DNA of 64,000 nt from assembly GCA_964352405.1 (NCBI GenBank), contig CAYGRY010000003.1, positions 16,558-80,557 on the forward strand, given 5' to 3'. The notes below the pieces were generated by a model, which was given only the letters and a program-made list of their open reading frames with translations, was not told the origin of the DNA and searched no databases. This stretch comes from UBA4207 sp964352405. GTDB lineage: Bacteria > Bdellovibrionota > Bacteriovoracia > Bacteriovoracales > Bacteriovoracaceae. The translations under genes were made by a program, and so were the position numbers. Positions 36,754 through 46,538 of this stretch are shown here, one piece after another. The number at the start of each line of letters is the position of its first letter. Positions within the stretch are counted from its first letter, which is position 1.

Positions 36754-38652
36754 ATGCAATTAAAACGAAGAGTCATCATTGTCTTTAGTATTTTATGTTT
36801 TGCATTTCTAGCAGTCATGATTAAGGCATTCAAGGTTCAAGTGATTGACCGTGAAGCCCTATTAACTAAAAGTAGAAATCAAGTTTTTAGAGAATTAACA
36901 GTCTATCCCAAAAGAGGTCATATTTTAGACCGAAGTGGTCATCCGTTAGCGATTAATGTTCAAACCTACTCTCTCTTTACAATACCAAAACAGCTTGATG
37001 GAGACTTTTCTGTCTTTAAAGAATTAGCGAGAATTGTTCCGACACTTCCCTACGCCAGAATAAAGCAAAGAGTTAAAAACAGAGAAAGGTACACTTGGCT
37101 TGCTAGAAAAATAAGACTTGAAGATGATCAAGTAGAAAAAGTTAAAAAGCTAAAAGGAATATATATTGAAGCGGTTCCAAAAAGAATTTATCCAAACGCG
37201 ACGTTACTTGCACAGGTTCTGGGTTTTGTTGGAATAGATAACTCAGGACTGTCAGGGGTTGAGTATGAGTTTGATAAAAAGCTAAGAGGCGAGCCTACAG
37301 TTTTAAAATATATTAAAGATGCAAAAGGTCGTCCGATCAAATTTGAAAGTACAAGTCCTCAAAAAGAATCTCACGATATCAATCTAACTATTGATAAAGA
37401 CCTTCAGGCAATAGCTGAAAAATCATTAAAAGATGCTGTTGACCATCACGGAGCCAAGGGTGGTGGGGTTGGTGTTATTGATGCTAACACGGGTGAAATT
37501 CTAGCAATGGCAAATTATCCAACCTATGACCCAAACAAGTTGCGCTCAGATGATTCATCTTTTAGAAAGCTATCTTTCGTAAACTCCCCTATTGAGCCAG
37601 GTTCAATCTTCAAAATTTTTACGGTTGCTTCAGCTTTAGAAAACAATATCGCAAAACCGGAAACTAATTATTATTGTGAACAAGGTAAAATGATCATTGA
37701 TGGTCATGTAGTAACAGAATCAGATTCTAGGAAAAAATATGAATGGCTTTCGGTTACAGACATTATTAAGGACAGTTCAAACATCGGAACAACGAAAATC
37801 GCATTTGATTTAACTTACCCAAGACTTAAAAAGACGATAAAAGATTTTGGATTTGGTGAAAAAACTGGGCTTAAGTTACCAGGTGAATCTAGAGGTATTT
37901 TTTCTGATCAAGAAAACGTAAGCACAATAAGACTATCCAATATTAGCTTTGGCCAAGGTATTGCTACAACTGGAATACAAATTCTTTCAGCATATGCGGC
38001 TATTGCAAATGGTGGTGAATACGTGGTTCCAAGAATTATAAAAGATCATAAGCAGCCAATTATAAAGAAACGTATTATTAGCAAAAAAACAGCGGAAGAA
38101 TTAACAAATATGTTAGTTCAAGCGGTAGAAAATGGAACAGGTGATAACGCTAGGATACCATATTTTAAAATAGCGGGTAAAACGAGCACGGCTCAAAGGC
38201 CAGATAGTCGTGGTAGCTATTCCGGTTATATTCCTGGTTTTGTAGGCTTTCCTTTAAATGTTGATAATAGATTTGTTGTTTATGCCTACGTCGATGATCC
38301 AAAAGAAAATGGTTACTACGGAAACCAAGCTGCTGCACCGATCTTTAAAAAAGTCACACAGTATATACTATATAAAAATAAAGATTTTGATCGTATTGCT
38401 GAGGACGACGAGTCGGCAAAAAAACATGAAGCATTTGATACAGTAAAAACGGTGAGTTCATCAGCGAGAATCATTCAGGGAGCGGTTCCTGATTTTATCG
38501 GCTTGGATCGAAGATCTGTTATAAGTCTGGCTGAAAAAGTTGGGGTTGATATTGTTCATCGCGGAATAGGTGTTGTGAGTGAACAAAGTCCCACTCCTGG
38601 CAGTCAGGTTGCAGGCCCCGTTAAGCTGATCTATTCACCGCCAAAATTATGA
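36754..38652 (+). CDS. ftsI: Peptidoglycan transpeptidase FtsI (PBP3) with C-terminal PASTA domain
   Basis: 632 residues. One N-terminal membrane helix, then the PBP dimerisation domain (YPKRGHILDRSGHPLA), then the transpeptidase with active-site SIFK in EPGSIFKIF, the SSN motif in DSSNIGT, and KTSTA in IAGKTSTAQ. The last 55 residues (PDFIGLDRRSVISLAEKVGV onward) form a single PASTA domain, common in FtsI/SpoVD of many phyla but absent from E. coli FtsI. Stop overlaps murE by four bases. Confidence 0.95.
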   Translation: MQLKRRVIIVFSILCFAFLAVMIKAFKVQVIDREALLTKSRNQVFRELTVYPKRGHILDRSGHPLAINVQTYSLFTIPKQLDGDFSVFKELARIVPTLPYARIKQRVKNRERYTWLARKIRLEDDQVEKVKKLKGIYIEAVPKRIYPNATLLAQVLGFVGIDNSGLSGVEYEFDKKLRGEPTVLKYIKDAKGRPIKFESTSPQKESHDINLTIDKDLQAIAEKSLKDAVDHHGAKGGGVGVIDANTGEILAMANYPTYDPNKLRSDDSSFRKLSFVNSPIEPGSIFKIFTVASALENNIAKPETNYYCEQGKMIIDGHVVTESDSRKKYEWLSVTDIIKDSSNIGTTKIAFDLTYPRLKKTIKDFGFGEKTGLKLPGESRGIFSDQENVSTIRLSNISFGQGIATTGIQILSAYAAIANGGEYVVPRIIKDHKQPIIKKRIISKKTAEELTNMLVQAVENGTGDNARIPYFKIAGKTSTAQRPDSRGSYSGYIPGFVGFPLNVDNRFVVYAYVDDPKENGYYGNQAAAPIFKKVTQYILYKNKDFDRIAEDDESAKKHEAFDTVKTVSSSARIIQGAVPDFIGLDRRSVISLAEKVGVDIVHRGIGVVSEQSPTPGSQVAGPVKLIYSPPKL

Positions 38653-39983
38653 GCCTCGATCAATTATTAGAACAACTAAACTCTTTAAATATAAGTGGCT
38701 TAAGTTCACAACTAGATAAATGTGAAGAAAATGAAGTTGTTTTCTATAATTTAAAAAATAATGATAAAGCGCTAATAGCTTTTGAAGAAAGATTAAAGCA
38801 ATCTAAGTCAAAAAAAATTGTTGTTAATAATATCTTTAATGGAAGTGACCCTCGAGTCATCACTTTTAAAAATGAAGAATTTCAAAGCTATCTGTTTTCT
38901 CTTTTAGATCATTACTATCCAGTGCCTCAAAAGAAATATATAGGAATTACGGGTACTAACGGGAAAACATCATGTGTTCATCATTTGGCCCAACTCTTAG
39001 CCTATAATAATAAGAATGTGCTCACCATTGGAACACTTGGAATTTTTTTGAATTTTAAGCAAGCCGAAGATTTTAGCCTAACAACGCCGGGCCTATGTGA
39101 ACTTAGAAAAACTCTTTTTAAACATCAATTGAGTTACGACTATTGCCTGATGGAAGTCTCAAGTCACTCGCTGGATCAAGACCGAATTCATGGCGTTACA
39201 TTCGAGGTAGTTGGTTGGACAAATTTAACGCAAGACCATCTTGATTATCACCAAACGATGGATAAATATTTTGAAGCGAAACTGAAAATTAAAAATTATT
39301 TAAAGGATTCTGGTAAATTATTTATAAGCGAAAAAAATGTTTTTGATAAAATTAAAAACAGTGAAAATATAGAGTTGGCGAAAAACTTTGATTTATCAAA
39401 AGTTAGTAAGAACTTGCAAACAACATTTGCGCTAAAGAATATAAATCTATGTCTATCTATATTAGAAAATCTAGGCTTGAAAATTGACTCACTTGATAAA
39501 CTAACTGCTCCTTCAGGCAGATTTGAATCAGTTGAGCTTGATGGAAAAGTGGCCATTGTGGATTATGCTCATACACCAGATGCACTTGAAAATGTTTGTC
39601 TTGGAGTTAGGCAATCTTATAAAGATTCAAAACTCATTACTGTTTTTGGTTGTGGTGGAGACAGAGATTCAAGCAAGAGACCAATAATGGGCCAGATCGC
39701 TCAACAGCATAGTGATCATATTGTGGTTACTTCTGATAATCCTAGAAGTGAGGAACCTCAAAATATCATTAATGATATTTTAAAAGGTGTCGACGTCTCA
39801 AAGTCCGTTAGTATTGAGGCTGATCGTAAAAAGGCGATTCATCTGGCTTTATCTTTGGCCAATAGTGGAGATATTGTTCTTGTTGCAGGTAAAGGACATG
39901 AAACATATCAAGAAGTGAAAGGGCTAAAGACACCCTTTGATGATTTAAAGATTATTAAAAATTTTTGGGGACTAAGTTCATGA
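38649..39983 (+). CDS. murE: UDP-MurNAc-tripeptide synthetase MurE, meso-DAP type
   Basis: 444 residues, somewhat shorter than the usual 480-500; the N-terminal domain is reduced. The P-loop GITGTNGKTSCVHHL, NLTQDHLDYH and the DNPRSEEP motif are present; the last is the signature for adding meso-diaminopimelate rather than lysine. Overlaps ftsI by four bases and murF by four (ATGA). Confidence 0.94.
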   Translation: MSLDQLLEQLNSLNISGLSSQLDKCEENEVVFYNLKNNDKALIAFEERLKQSKSKKIVVNNIFNGSDPRVITFKNEEFQSYLFSLLDHYYPVPQKKYIGITGTNGKTSCVHHLAQLLAYNNKNVLTIGTLGIFLNFKQAEDFSLTTPGLCELRKTLFKHQLSYDYCLMEVSSHSLDQDRIHGVTFEVVGWTNLTQDHLDYHQTMDKYFEAKLKIKNYLKDSGKLFISEKNVFDKIKNSENIELAKNFDLSKVSKNLQTTFALKNINLCLSILENLGLKIDSLDKLTAPSGRFESVELDGKVAIVDYAHTPDALENVCLGVRQSYKDSKLITVFGCGGDRDSSKRPIMGQIAQQHSDHIVVTSDNPRSEEPQNIINDILKGVDVSKSVSIEADRKKAIHLALSLANSGDIVLVAGKGHETYQEVKGLKTPFDDLKIIKNFWGLSS

Positions 39984-41317
39984 TTTATCAACCGCAAGTT
40001 CATGGTATTTTTACAGACTCAAGAAAAAGCTTTAATGAAAATGATCTTTTTGTAGCTCTTCGTGGAGAACAATTCGATGCTGCACAATTTGTAGCGACTT
40101 TAATTGGTAAAGGTCTTAGTCACGCATTTGTAAATGATAATGAAACAAACAGAGATCTATTAAAAAATTGTGACCAAAGTAAAGTGACCTTTGTTGCTGA
40201 CGCAAATACGTTTATCAAAGAGTGTGGACTAAAAAAGTTAAAATATTGGAAGTCCCTAAGCCTTAAAAATAAAGTTCTTGCTCTAACTGGTTCAAATGGC
40301 AAAACATCGACTAAAGAGATGTTGGCTTCTTTGATGAGTGTTTACCCAGGTAAATTTCACACGACAAAAGGAAACCTCAATAACCATCTCGGCGTTCCTT
40401 TTACAATTTTAGATATGCCACTTGAAACTGAAGTTTTAATTCTTGAGATGGGAACGAATCATCCCGGTGAAATTGCTAATCTATGTGATTCGGGCCTGCC
40501 AGAGGCCGGCTTAATTACAAATATTGGACAATCTCATTTAGAATTTTTTCACAACGAAGATAATGTTTTTTTAGAAAAATCTGAATTGTACCATGCAATT
40601 TCGAAAGTTCCTGACGGAGTTTTTTTAGTAAATACAAATGATATAAGACTAAAAAAACTTAAAGGAAAGTCTTCAACTATTAGCATCGGAAGCGATGCCG
40701 GAAATGACTTTGTTTTTAGCGATCAAGATGAAAGCTTTATAATTAATTATAATGGAAAGAACTTTGATTTTTCGTGCCCGCAAATCATTGAGCCTCATAA
40801 CAGATATAATATGGCGATGGCCGTGGCTTTATGCTTAAGTCTTTGGCCTGAACTTGACTATAAATCTGCTGTAAAAAATTATATTCCGCCAAAAAATAAT
40901 CGCTCGGTTGTCTTAAGTGTGGATAACAAACACGTTTACCTTGATGCCTATAATGCCAACCCAAGCTCGATGGAAGTTTCTATCAAGGGGTTTGTTAATC
41001 ATTGGATATCTAAAAAGAAGAGTGATTTAAAAGATGCCATGTTTATCATTGGTGATATGAATGAACTTGGTGAAAACGCACCTCGTTATCACGAAGGTAT
41101 AGGCAAGCTATTAGAGGGTTTGAAAGTTAAAGATGTACATTTTATTGGCCGCTACGCTGATGATTACCTCAAAGGTTTTCCTAACGGGAAAAAATACAAA
41201 GATAGGCATGAGTTCATATCCAAAAATGGACGAAAGGTTGGTAACTGGAACTGCCTTGGAGTGTTTATTAAAGGGAGTCGCACTTTACAACTAGAAGAGC
41301 TCATCGATATAACTTAA
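39980..41317 (+). CDS. murF: UDP-MurNAc-tripeptide:D-Ala-D-Ala ligase MurF
   Basis: 445 residues from ATG 39980, which overlaps the murE stop; a TTG at 39965 is also in frame. P-loop ALTGSNGKTSTKEML, LEMGTNHPGEI, NIGQSHLEFF and DAYNANPSSM are MurF signatures. Adds D-Ala-D-Ala to the tripeptide in the cytoplasm. Followed by mraY after 27 bases. Confidence 0.94.
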   Translation: MIYQPQVHGIFTDSRKSFNENDLFVALRGEQFDAAQFVATLIGKGLSHAFVNDNETNRDLLKNCDQSKVTFVADANTFIKECGLKKLKYWKSLSLKNKVLALTGSNGKTSTKEMLASLMSVYPGKFHTTKGNLNNHLGVPFTILDMPLETEVLILEMGTNHPGEIANLCDSGLPEAGLITNIGQSHLEFFHNEDNVFLEKSELYHAISKVPDGVFLVNTNDIRLKKLKGKSSTISIGSDAGNDFVFSDQDESFIINYNGKNFDFSCPQIIEPHNRYNMAMAVALCLSLWPELDYKSAVKNYIPPKNNRSVVLSVDNKHVYLDAYNANPSSMEVSIKGFVNHWISKKKSDLKDAMFIIGDMNELGENAPRYHEGIGKLLEGLKVKDVHFIGRYADDYLKGFPNGKKYKDRHEFISKNGRKVGNWNCLGVFIKGSRTLQLEELIDIT

Positions 41318-41344
41318 GTTCCAATACTTTGTCCTCGGTGCGTG

Positions 41345-42421
41345 ATGCTCTATCATTTGCTTTACCCGTTAAGCCGGGATTTTTCAGCCTTTAATATCTT
41401 TAGATATATTACCTTCAGATCAGTGGCAGCTTTTGTGATTGCAGCTTTTGTTTCAATCGTACTGGGCCAATGGTTTATCAATTTCATGAAGAAAAAGATG
41501 TTTGGCCAAGTTGTCCGTGACGATGGCCCAGAGAGTCATTTTAAAAAGCGCGGAACGCCAACCATGGGTGGAGTTTTTGTTGTTGCAGCAATTGCACTAA
41601 CTCTAGCTGTTTGTGGAAATTTTAATTCAAGTCCGCTTGTTGCCTCAATAACAGTGATGCTTTCATATTTCACTCTCGGCTTCACAGACGATTATTTAAA
41701 AGTTTTAAAGAAAGACACCAAGGGAGTATCCGCCAAAGGCAAATTACTTTGGCAATTCTCAACGGCGATCCTAGTCGTTGGCTTCTTGGTTAAGATTGGT
41801 GCAATTGACACAAAGCTATACACACCATTTTTCAAAGAACCTTGGCTCGACCTCGGCTGGTTCTATGTCATCTTTGGATCCATCGTCATTGTTGGTTCAA
41901 GTAACGCAGTTAATTTAACGGATGGGCTTGATGGTTTAGCGATTGGCCCAATTATGACATCTGCGGCGACGCTGGGATTGTTAGCTTATGTTGCAGGGCA
42001 CAGAGAATTGTCTGGGTATTTATTAATTCCCTATGTCGAAAATGCTGGTGAATTAACTATCGCTGCAGCGGCAATCGTTGGTGCTGGTGTTGGTTTTTTA
42101 TGGTACAACACCTACCCAGCTCAGATATTTATGGGAGACGTAGGTTCCCTATCGCTAGGTGGCATTCTTGGCACTTTAGCAGTAGTAACAAAAAACGAAC
42201 TCTTGTTTATCGTGATTGGTGGAGTTTTTGTAGTTGAAGCACTCTCGGTCATCATCCAAGTCGTGTCTTATAAAACTAGAAAAAAACGTGTCTTTAAAAT
42301 GGCACCAATCCATCATCATTTTGAGTTGTTGGGTTGGCCAGAACCAAAAGTCATTGTTCGCTTTTGGATTGTAGGTCTTTTGCTTGCGTTGGTTTCTTTG
42401 GCCACGTTAAAAATGAGGTAA
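41345..42421 (+). CDS. mraY: Phospho-MurNAc-pentapeptide transferase MraY
   Basis: 358 residues from ATG 41345 (a GTG directly before it is also possible). Polytopic enzyme that links the pentapeptide to undecaprenyl phosphate to give lipid I. The motifs GTPTMGGVF, TDDYLK, NAVNLTDGLDGLAIGP, YNTYPAQIFMGDVGSLSLGG and APIHHHFELLGW are all present. Seven bases separate it from murD. Confidence 0.96.
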   Translation: MLYHLLYPLSRDFSAFNIFRYITFRSVAAFVIAAFVSIVLGQWFINFMKKKMFGQVVRDDGPESHFKKRGTPTMGGVFVVAAIALTLAVCGNFNSSPLVASITVMLSYFTLGFTDDYLKVLKKDTKGVSAKGKLLWQFSTAILVVGFLVKIGAIDTKLYTPFFKEPWLDLGWFYVIFGSIVIVGSSNAVNLTDGLDGLAIGPIMTSAATLGLLAYVAGHRELSGYLLIPYVENAGELTIAAAAIVGAGVGFLWYNTYPAQIFMGDVGSLSLGGILGTLAVVTKNELLFIVIGGVFVVEALSVIIQVVSYKTRKKRVFKMAPIHHHFELLGWPEPKVIVRFWIVGLLLALVSLATLKMR

Positions 42422-42428
42422 TGGTTAG

Positions 42429-43811
42429 ATGGAAAGATTGAAAAATAAAAAAGTCCTCATCGTTGGAATTGGTAGAACAGGTTTTACTCTGATCAGTTTC
42501 TTTAACCGTTTAGAGTGTAGCATTCGTGTAACTGATATCAAGCCAATCTTCGATCTTAATAAAGCTGTTAAAAAATTAAAAAGAATTGAGCCAGCTCCTG
42601 AAATGACTTTTGGTGAACATAAAGACGATGACTTTCTTGAAGCTGATATCATTGTTTATTCTTCAGGTGTCGATCCGAATATGGCGCAACTTGAACTCGC
42701 TCGCTCAAGAGGCAAGGAAGTTTATAGTGAGTTTGGTCTAGCTAATAAATTATGTAAAAAACCAATCATCGCAGTCTGCGGTTCTTATGGAAGAACGACA
42801 GTTGCTCATATGATTGGCTTTACCTTGAAGCAAGAAGGTAAGAACGTCTTTATCGGTGGAACAAATGATTCAGCCTTTATCGAATTTGCCATGCTGCCAA
42901 ATCGCGATGAAATCGATTACGTGGTTGTAGAAGTATCGGCCAACCAACTTCGTCGCTTAGAAAACTTTCACCCTAGAATGGTTGTTTTCACTGGTTTATC
43001 TGAGACTTATCCAGATAAGACATTTAATTCAGCTAGTGAATATATCGAAACAAAACTTGGTATCGTAAAATCACTTTCACCAGATGATTTATTAATTGTT
43101 AATTTTGATAGACTTGCTAACAATGCCTTCTTTAGAAATGCTAACTGTCAGACCTATTGGTATTCGAGAAGATCATTTGTTCAGCTTGGTGTGATGAATG
43201 AAGTTCAAGGAACGCATTTTCACAACCGTCGTATCCACAGCAATATCAATCATCACTCTGAATTTGTTGTAACGAAGATGAGAATTATCGGTCAAAACAA
43301 CAGAGAAAATCTTCTTGCGGCGATTACTGCATGTAAGGCGCTAGATGTTTCTGATAAGGCTATTCAAACTTGTATTGAAAAGTTTCCAGGTATTCCTCAT
43401 CGTCTTGAATTCGTCATGGAAAAAAATGGCGTAAGTTTCTACAACGATTCTAAAGCAGAAACGATGGAGGAAATGATAACGAGTCTAGAGAGCTTCAAGC
43501 AGCCTGTTATTCTTATTGCAGGCGGAAAAGATATTGAAGAAATGGAATTTGATCCATATGTCGCAGACATCATTAAGCACGGTCGTGTTTTAGTGCTAGT
43601 TGGTGAATCTAAGGAAAGACTTAATAGGGCCCTTGGGGAACATCCTCAAACTTATATTGTTGGATCTTTTGAAGAATCAATCCTGTTTGCTTATCAAAAA
43701 TCACGTACAGGAGATACAATCCTCCTCTCTCCTGGAAATCCATCAACGGATTTCTTTAGAGATTATGAAGAACGCGGCAACTACTATAAAAAATTAATCT
43801 ATCAGCTCTAA
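42429..43811 (+). CDS. murD: MurD-like ligase with altered P-loop and missing DHLD-type motif
   Basis: 460 residues; by position between mraY and ftsW this is UDP-MurNAc-L-Ala:D-Glu ligase. The N-terminal domain (VLIVGIGRTGFTLISFF), HRLEFV, FYNDSKAE and VILIAGGKD are MurD-like. But the P-loop is CGSYGRTTV, with R122 where the Mur family has the ATP-binding lysine. The central DHLD/DHMDR motif, clear in murE and murC here, is replaced by GLSETYPDK, while the later carbamylated-lysine region (SEYIETK) is kept. Either a tolerated variant or a ligase whose activity has changed. It is followed by a strong terminator. Confidence 0.8.
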   Translation: MERLKNKKVLIVGIGRTGFTLISFFNRLECSIRVTDIKPIFDLNKAVKKLKRIEPAPEMTFGEHKDDDFLEADIIVYSSGVDPNMAQLELARSRGKEVYSEFGLANKLCKKPIIAVCGSYGRTTVAHMIGFTLKQEGKNVFIGGTNDSAFIEFAMLPNRDEIDYVVVEVSANQLRRLENFHPRMVVFTGLSETYPDKTFNSASEYIETKLGIVKSLSPDDLLIVNFDRLANNAFFRNANCQTYWYSRRSFVQLGVMNEVQGTHFHNRRIHSNINHHSEFVVTKMRIIGQNNRENLLAAITACKALDVSDKAIQTCIEKFPGIPHRLEFVMEKNGVSFYNDSKAETMEEMITSLESFKQPVILIAGGKDIEEMEFDPYVADIIKHGRVLVLVGESKERLNRALGEHPQTYIVGSFEESILFAYQKSRTGDTILLSPGNPSTDFFRDYEERGNYYKKLIYQL

Positions 43812-43812
43812 A

Positions 43813-43842
43813 TAAAAAGCCCCAAATCTTTGGGGCTTTTTT
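43813..43842 (+). terminator. Rho-independent terminator after murD
   Basis: Inverted repeat AAAAGCCCCAAA / TTTGGGGCTTTT with a two-base loop, followed by a T run. It lies directly after the murD stop and splits the division cluster into two transcription units. Confidence 0.9.
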
Positions 43843-43910
43843 ATCGGCATCTTTTGCCTAACCATCTGAATCTCTTTGTTTTCTCGCACCACGCAAGTTA
43901 GAATTTATCT

Positions 43911-45137
43911 ATGGAGTTATTTTCTCGGGATAGTGACCGCTTTAGGACACCCTTTATTTTAGTTTTAACCATTCTCGTTGTTATCGGCGCGATCATGGTT
44001 TATTCGTCTAGTTATATCTACGCGAAAGAAACTTATGGTAACTCAGCTTACTATTTCACAAGGCAACTTATCTACTTGGCGATTTCGATTGTCGGAGCCT
44101 TTATTGTTTCGAAAACAAAATTTAGGTTTTGGGTTAAGTACGGTGCCGTTTTTAATTGGATGGTAACAGCACTTATTATCTTTACGTTCATTCCCGGTTT
44201 TTCACTTGAGATTAAAGGTGCTAATCGCTGGATCGCGCTTGGGTCTTTTTCTTTTCAACCAGGCGAGCTTTTAAAATATACAATTGGATTGGCCGCGATT
44301 GGATTTTTTCAAAAATTTGAAAAACCTCTAAGTTCTTTTAATAGAAAAGAGCTAGTATGGGACATCACAAACTTATTGTTGCCACTCATCCTTGTCGTCA
44401 TTCAACCAGACTTTGGAACATTTAGTATTTGTCTGGTGATAATAGGGTTTGTTTGCTTTTTAAGTCCTTTTCCACGGATGTTGTTTTGGACGACGGGTCT
44501 TTCTGCATTAGCAATTACAATTCCTGTGTTGTTAGCGCAGCCTTATCGAGTTCAAAGATTATTTACATATTTAGATCCTTGGAAAAATGCACAAGGTTCT
44601 GGATTTCAAATCATTCAGTCCTACCTCGCCTTTGCTAATGGATCTATTTTTGGTCTTGGCTTAGGAAACTCAAATGAAAAACTTTTCTATCTCCCGGAAG
44701 CACATAATGACTTCATCTTTAGTGTGCTTGGCGAAGAAATTGGATTTTTGGGTGTCTTTTTAGTTATTAGTTTATTTATGGCCATGATGTATCTTGGCTT
44801 TAGAATGGCGCTTCAACAAAAAGAAGAAAAAGCAGTTCTGATCGCATCAACCATCATTTTTATTCTTAGTCTTCAAGTTGTTTTGAATATGGGTGTTGTA
44901 TTAGGCTTGTTACCAACAAAAGGTTTGAATTTGCCACTTATTAGCTATGGTGGTTCTTCAATGATTTCTAACTTTTTTGGCATTGGACTATTCTTTTCAG
45001 TTCTAAATACTCGAGCTAAAGAAGAGCAAGACAGCCAAGAAGAGTCACTGGACTATTTCAATAGATCAACTTCAGCACAGACCCCTTTTTCACACCAGAA
45101 TTTTTCTGATACAACTACACAGGGAAGTTTATTTTAA
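43911..45137 (+). CDS. ftsW: Lipid II flippase/glycosyltransferase FtsW
   Basis: 408 residues, about ten membrane segments of the SEDS family. GANRWIALGSFSFQPGELLK, PDFGTFS, YLPEAHNDFIFSVLGEE and LPLISYGGSSMISN are signature blocks. SEDS proteins polymerise glycan strands with their PBP partner (ftsI, 36754). The C-terminal 40 residues are polar. It follows the terminator, so it has its own promoter somewhere in 43843-43910. murG, which usually follows, is not present. Confidence 0.94.
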   Translation: MELFSRDSDRFRTPFILVLTILVVIGAIMVYSSSYIYAKETYGNSAYYFTRQLIYLAISIVGAFIVSKTKFRFWVKYGAVFNWMVTALIIFTFIPGFSLEIKGANRWIALGSFSFQPGELLKYTIGLAAIGFFQKFEKPLSSFNRKELVWDITNLLLPLILVVIQPDFGTFSICLVIIGFVCFLSPFPRMLFWTTGLSALAITIPVLLAQPYRVQRLFTYLDPWKNAQGSGFQIIQSYLAFANGSIFGLGLGNSNEKLFYLPEAHNDFIFSVLGEEIGFLGVFLVISLFMAMMYLGFRMALQQKEEKAVLIASTIIFILSLQVVLNMGVVLGLLPTKGLNLPLISYGGSSMISNFFGIGLFFSVLNTRAKEEQDSQEESLDYFNRSTSAQTPFSHQNFSDTTTQGSLF

Positions 45138-45158
45138 AGCTTCCTTCTAGGAGCTTTG

Positions 45159-46538
45159 GTGAATAAACAACTCAATACAAATATTAAAATTCATTTCGTT
45201 GGTATTGGTGGTATCGGCATGAGTGGTATTGCGGAAATATTGCTTTCTATGGGTTATAAGGTTACCGGCTCCGACTTGACTCAGTCAGCTACGACAGAAA
45301 AGTTAGAAGGTCTTGGTGCAAAGATATTTTTAGGCCATGACCAAAAGAATATTACAGATCAAAATGTTATCGTTCATACTTCGGCTGCAAAGTCAGATAA
45401 TCCAGAAATGATTAAAGCAAAGGAACTTTCCATTCCGATAATGAAAAGGGCCGAAATGCTGGCAGAGCTCATGAGATTAAAACAGGGCATAGCAATAGCT
45501 GGCACTCATGGAAAGACGACGACTACAAGCATGCTTGCTACGATACTTGAAGAAAGTCGATACAATCCTACCTATATCATCGGTGGAATTGTGAGAAATC
45601 TTGGAGGTCATGCCAAGGTTGGTGAGGGTAACTTTCTTGTCGCCGAAGCAGATGAAAGTGATGGATCGTTTCTTTTATATCAGCCATATATGTCAATCAT
45701 CACCAATATAGATGAAGATCATCTTGATCATTATGGAACAAGAGAAAATCTTATTGAATCGTTTGAAAAATTTGCAAATAAGGTTCCGTTTTATGGAGTC
45801 TGTTCAGTAAACATTCACGATGAAGAGCTAAAAAAGATTCGTGAAAAATTAAAAAAACCATGCATAACTTTTGGCCTCGAAAATAGTCACGCAGATTATC
45901 AAGCGCATAATATAGAATCAAAAAATAATGAAACCTATTTTGATCTCTATTTTAAAGATGAAAAGATTGGCACTACTAAAATAAATCTTCCAGGTAAGCA
46001 TAATGTTTTAAATGCTCTTGGCGCTTTAAGTATTGCCCATCAGCTGGGGGTCAAAGTCGATATTATGCTAAAAGCGATCTCTTCTTTTTCTGGTGTTGGT
46101 CGAAGGCTAGAAAGACTAAAGACAAAAGGTAGCTTTGAGCTTGTTGATGATTATGGTCATCACCCAACTGAAGTTAAAGCTACATTAAATGCTGTCTGTG
46201 AAAGTCGATCAAAAAAGCCAGTCGTGATTTTTGAGCCTCATCGTTTTTCAAGAACAAAGCTTTGTTGGAAACAGTTTGTAGAATGCTTTGATGAAGTGGA
46301 TGAAGTCTATCTATGTGAAGTTTATCCAGCTTCAGAAGAACCAATTGAGGGAATCAATTCAACGGCTTTAGCCAAAGAAATAAATCATCGTAAGCAAAAT
46401 CACTGCAGCGTTTTGAAAAATAAAGATGAGCTTTTCTCTAAATTAAATGAGCTTCAGGCTAAAGGTGAAATTGTGTTATCATTAGGGGCAGGCTCTATTG
46501 GTAAAAATGTTCGCGAATGGGTGAAGCTGAGTGTTTGA
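45159..46538 (+). CDS. murC: UDP-MurNAc:L-alanine ligase MurC
   Basis: 459 residues. The GTG at 45159 is five bases after AGGAG and is preferred over the TTG at 45156. FVGIGGIGMSGIAEIL, P-loop AGTHGKTTTTSML, NIDEDHLDHYG and DDYGHHPTEV are MurC signatures. It overlaps murB by eight bases. The three Mur ligases MurC, MurE and MurF have an intact lysine in the P-loop, in contrast to murD. Confidence 0.95.
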   Translation: MNKQLNTNIKIHFVGIGGIGMSGIAEILLSMGYKVTGSDLTQSATTEKLEGLGAKIFLGHDQKNITDQNVIVHTSAAKSDNPEMIKAKELSIPIMKRAEMLAELMRLKQGIAIAGTHGKTTTTSMLATILEESRYNPTYIIGGIVRNLGGHAKVGEGNFLVAEADESDGSFLLYQPYMSIITNIDEDHLDHYGTRENLIESFEKFANKVPFYGVCSVNIHDEELKKIREKLKKPCITFGLENSHADYQAHNIESKNNETYFDLYFKDEKIGTTKINLPGKHNVLNALGALSIAHQLGVKVDIMLKAISSFSGVGRRLERLKTKGSFELVDDYGHHPTEVKATLNAVCESRSKKPVVIFEPHRFSRTKLCWKQFVECFDEVDEVYLCEVYPASEEPIEGINSTALAKEINHRKQNHCSVLKNKDELFSKLNELQAKGEIVLSLGAGSIGKNVREWVKLSV

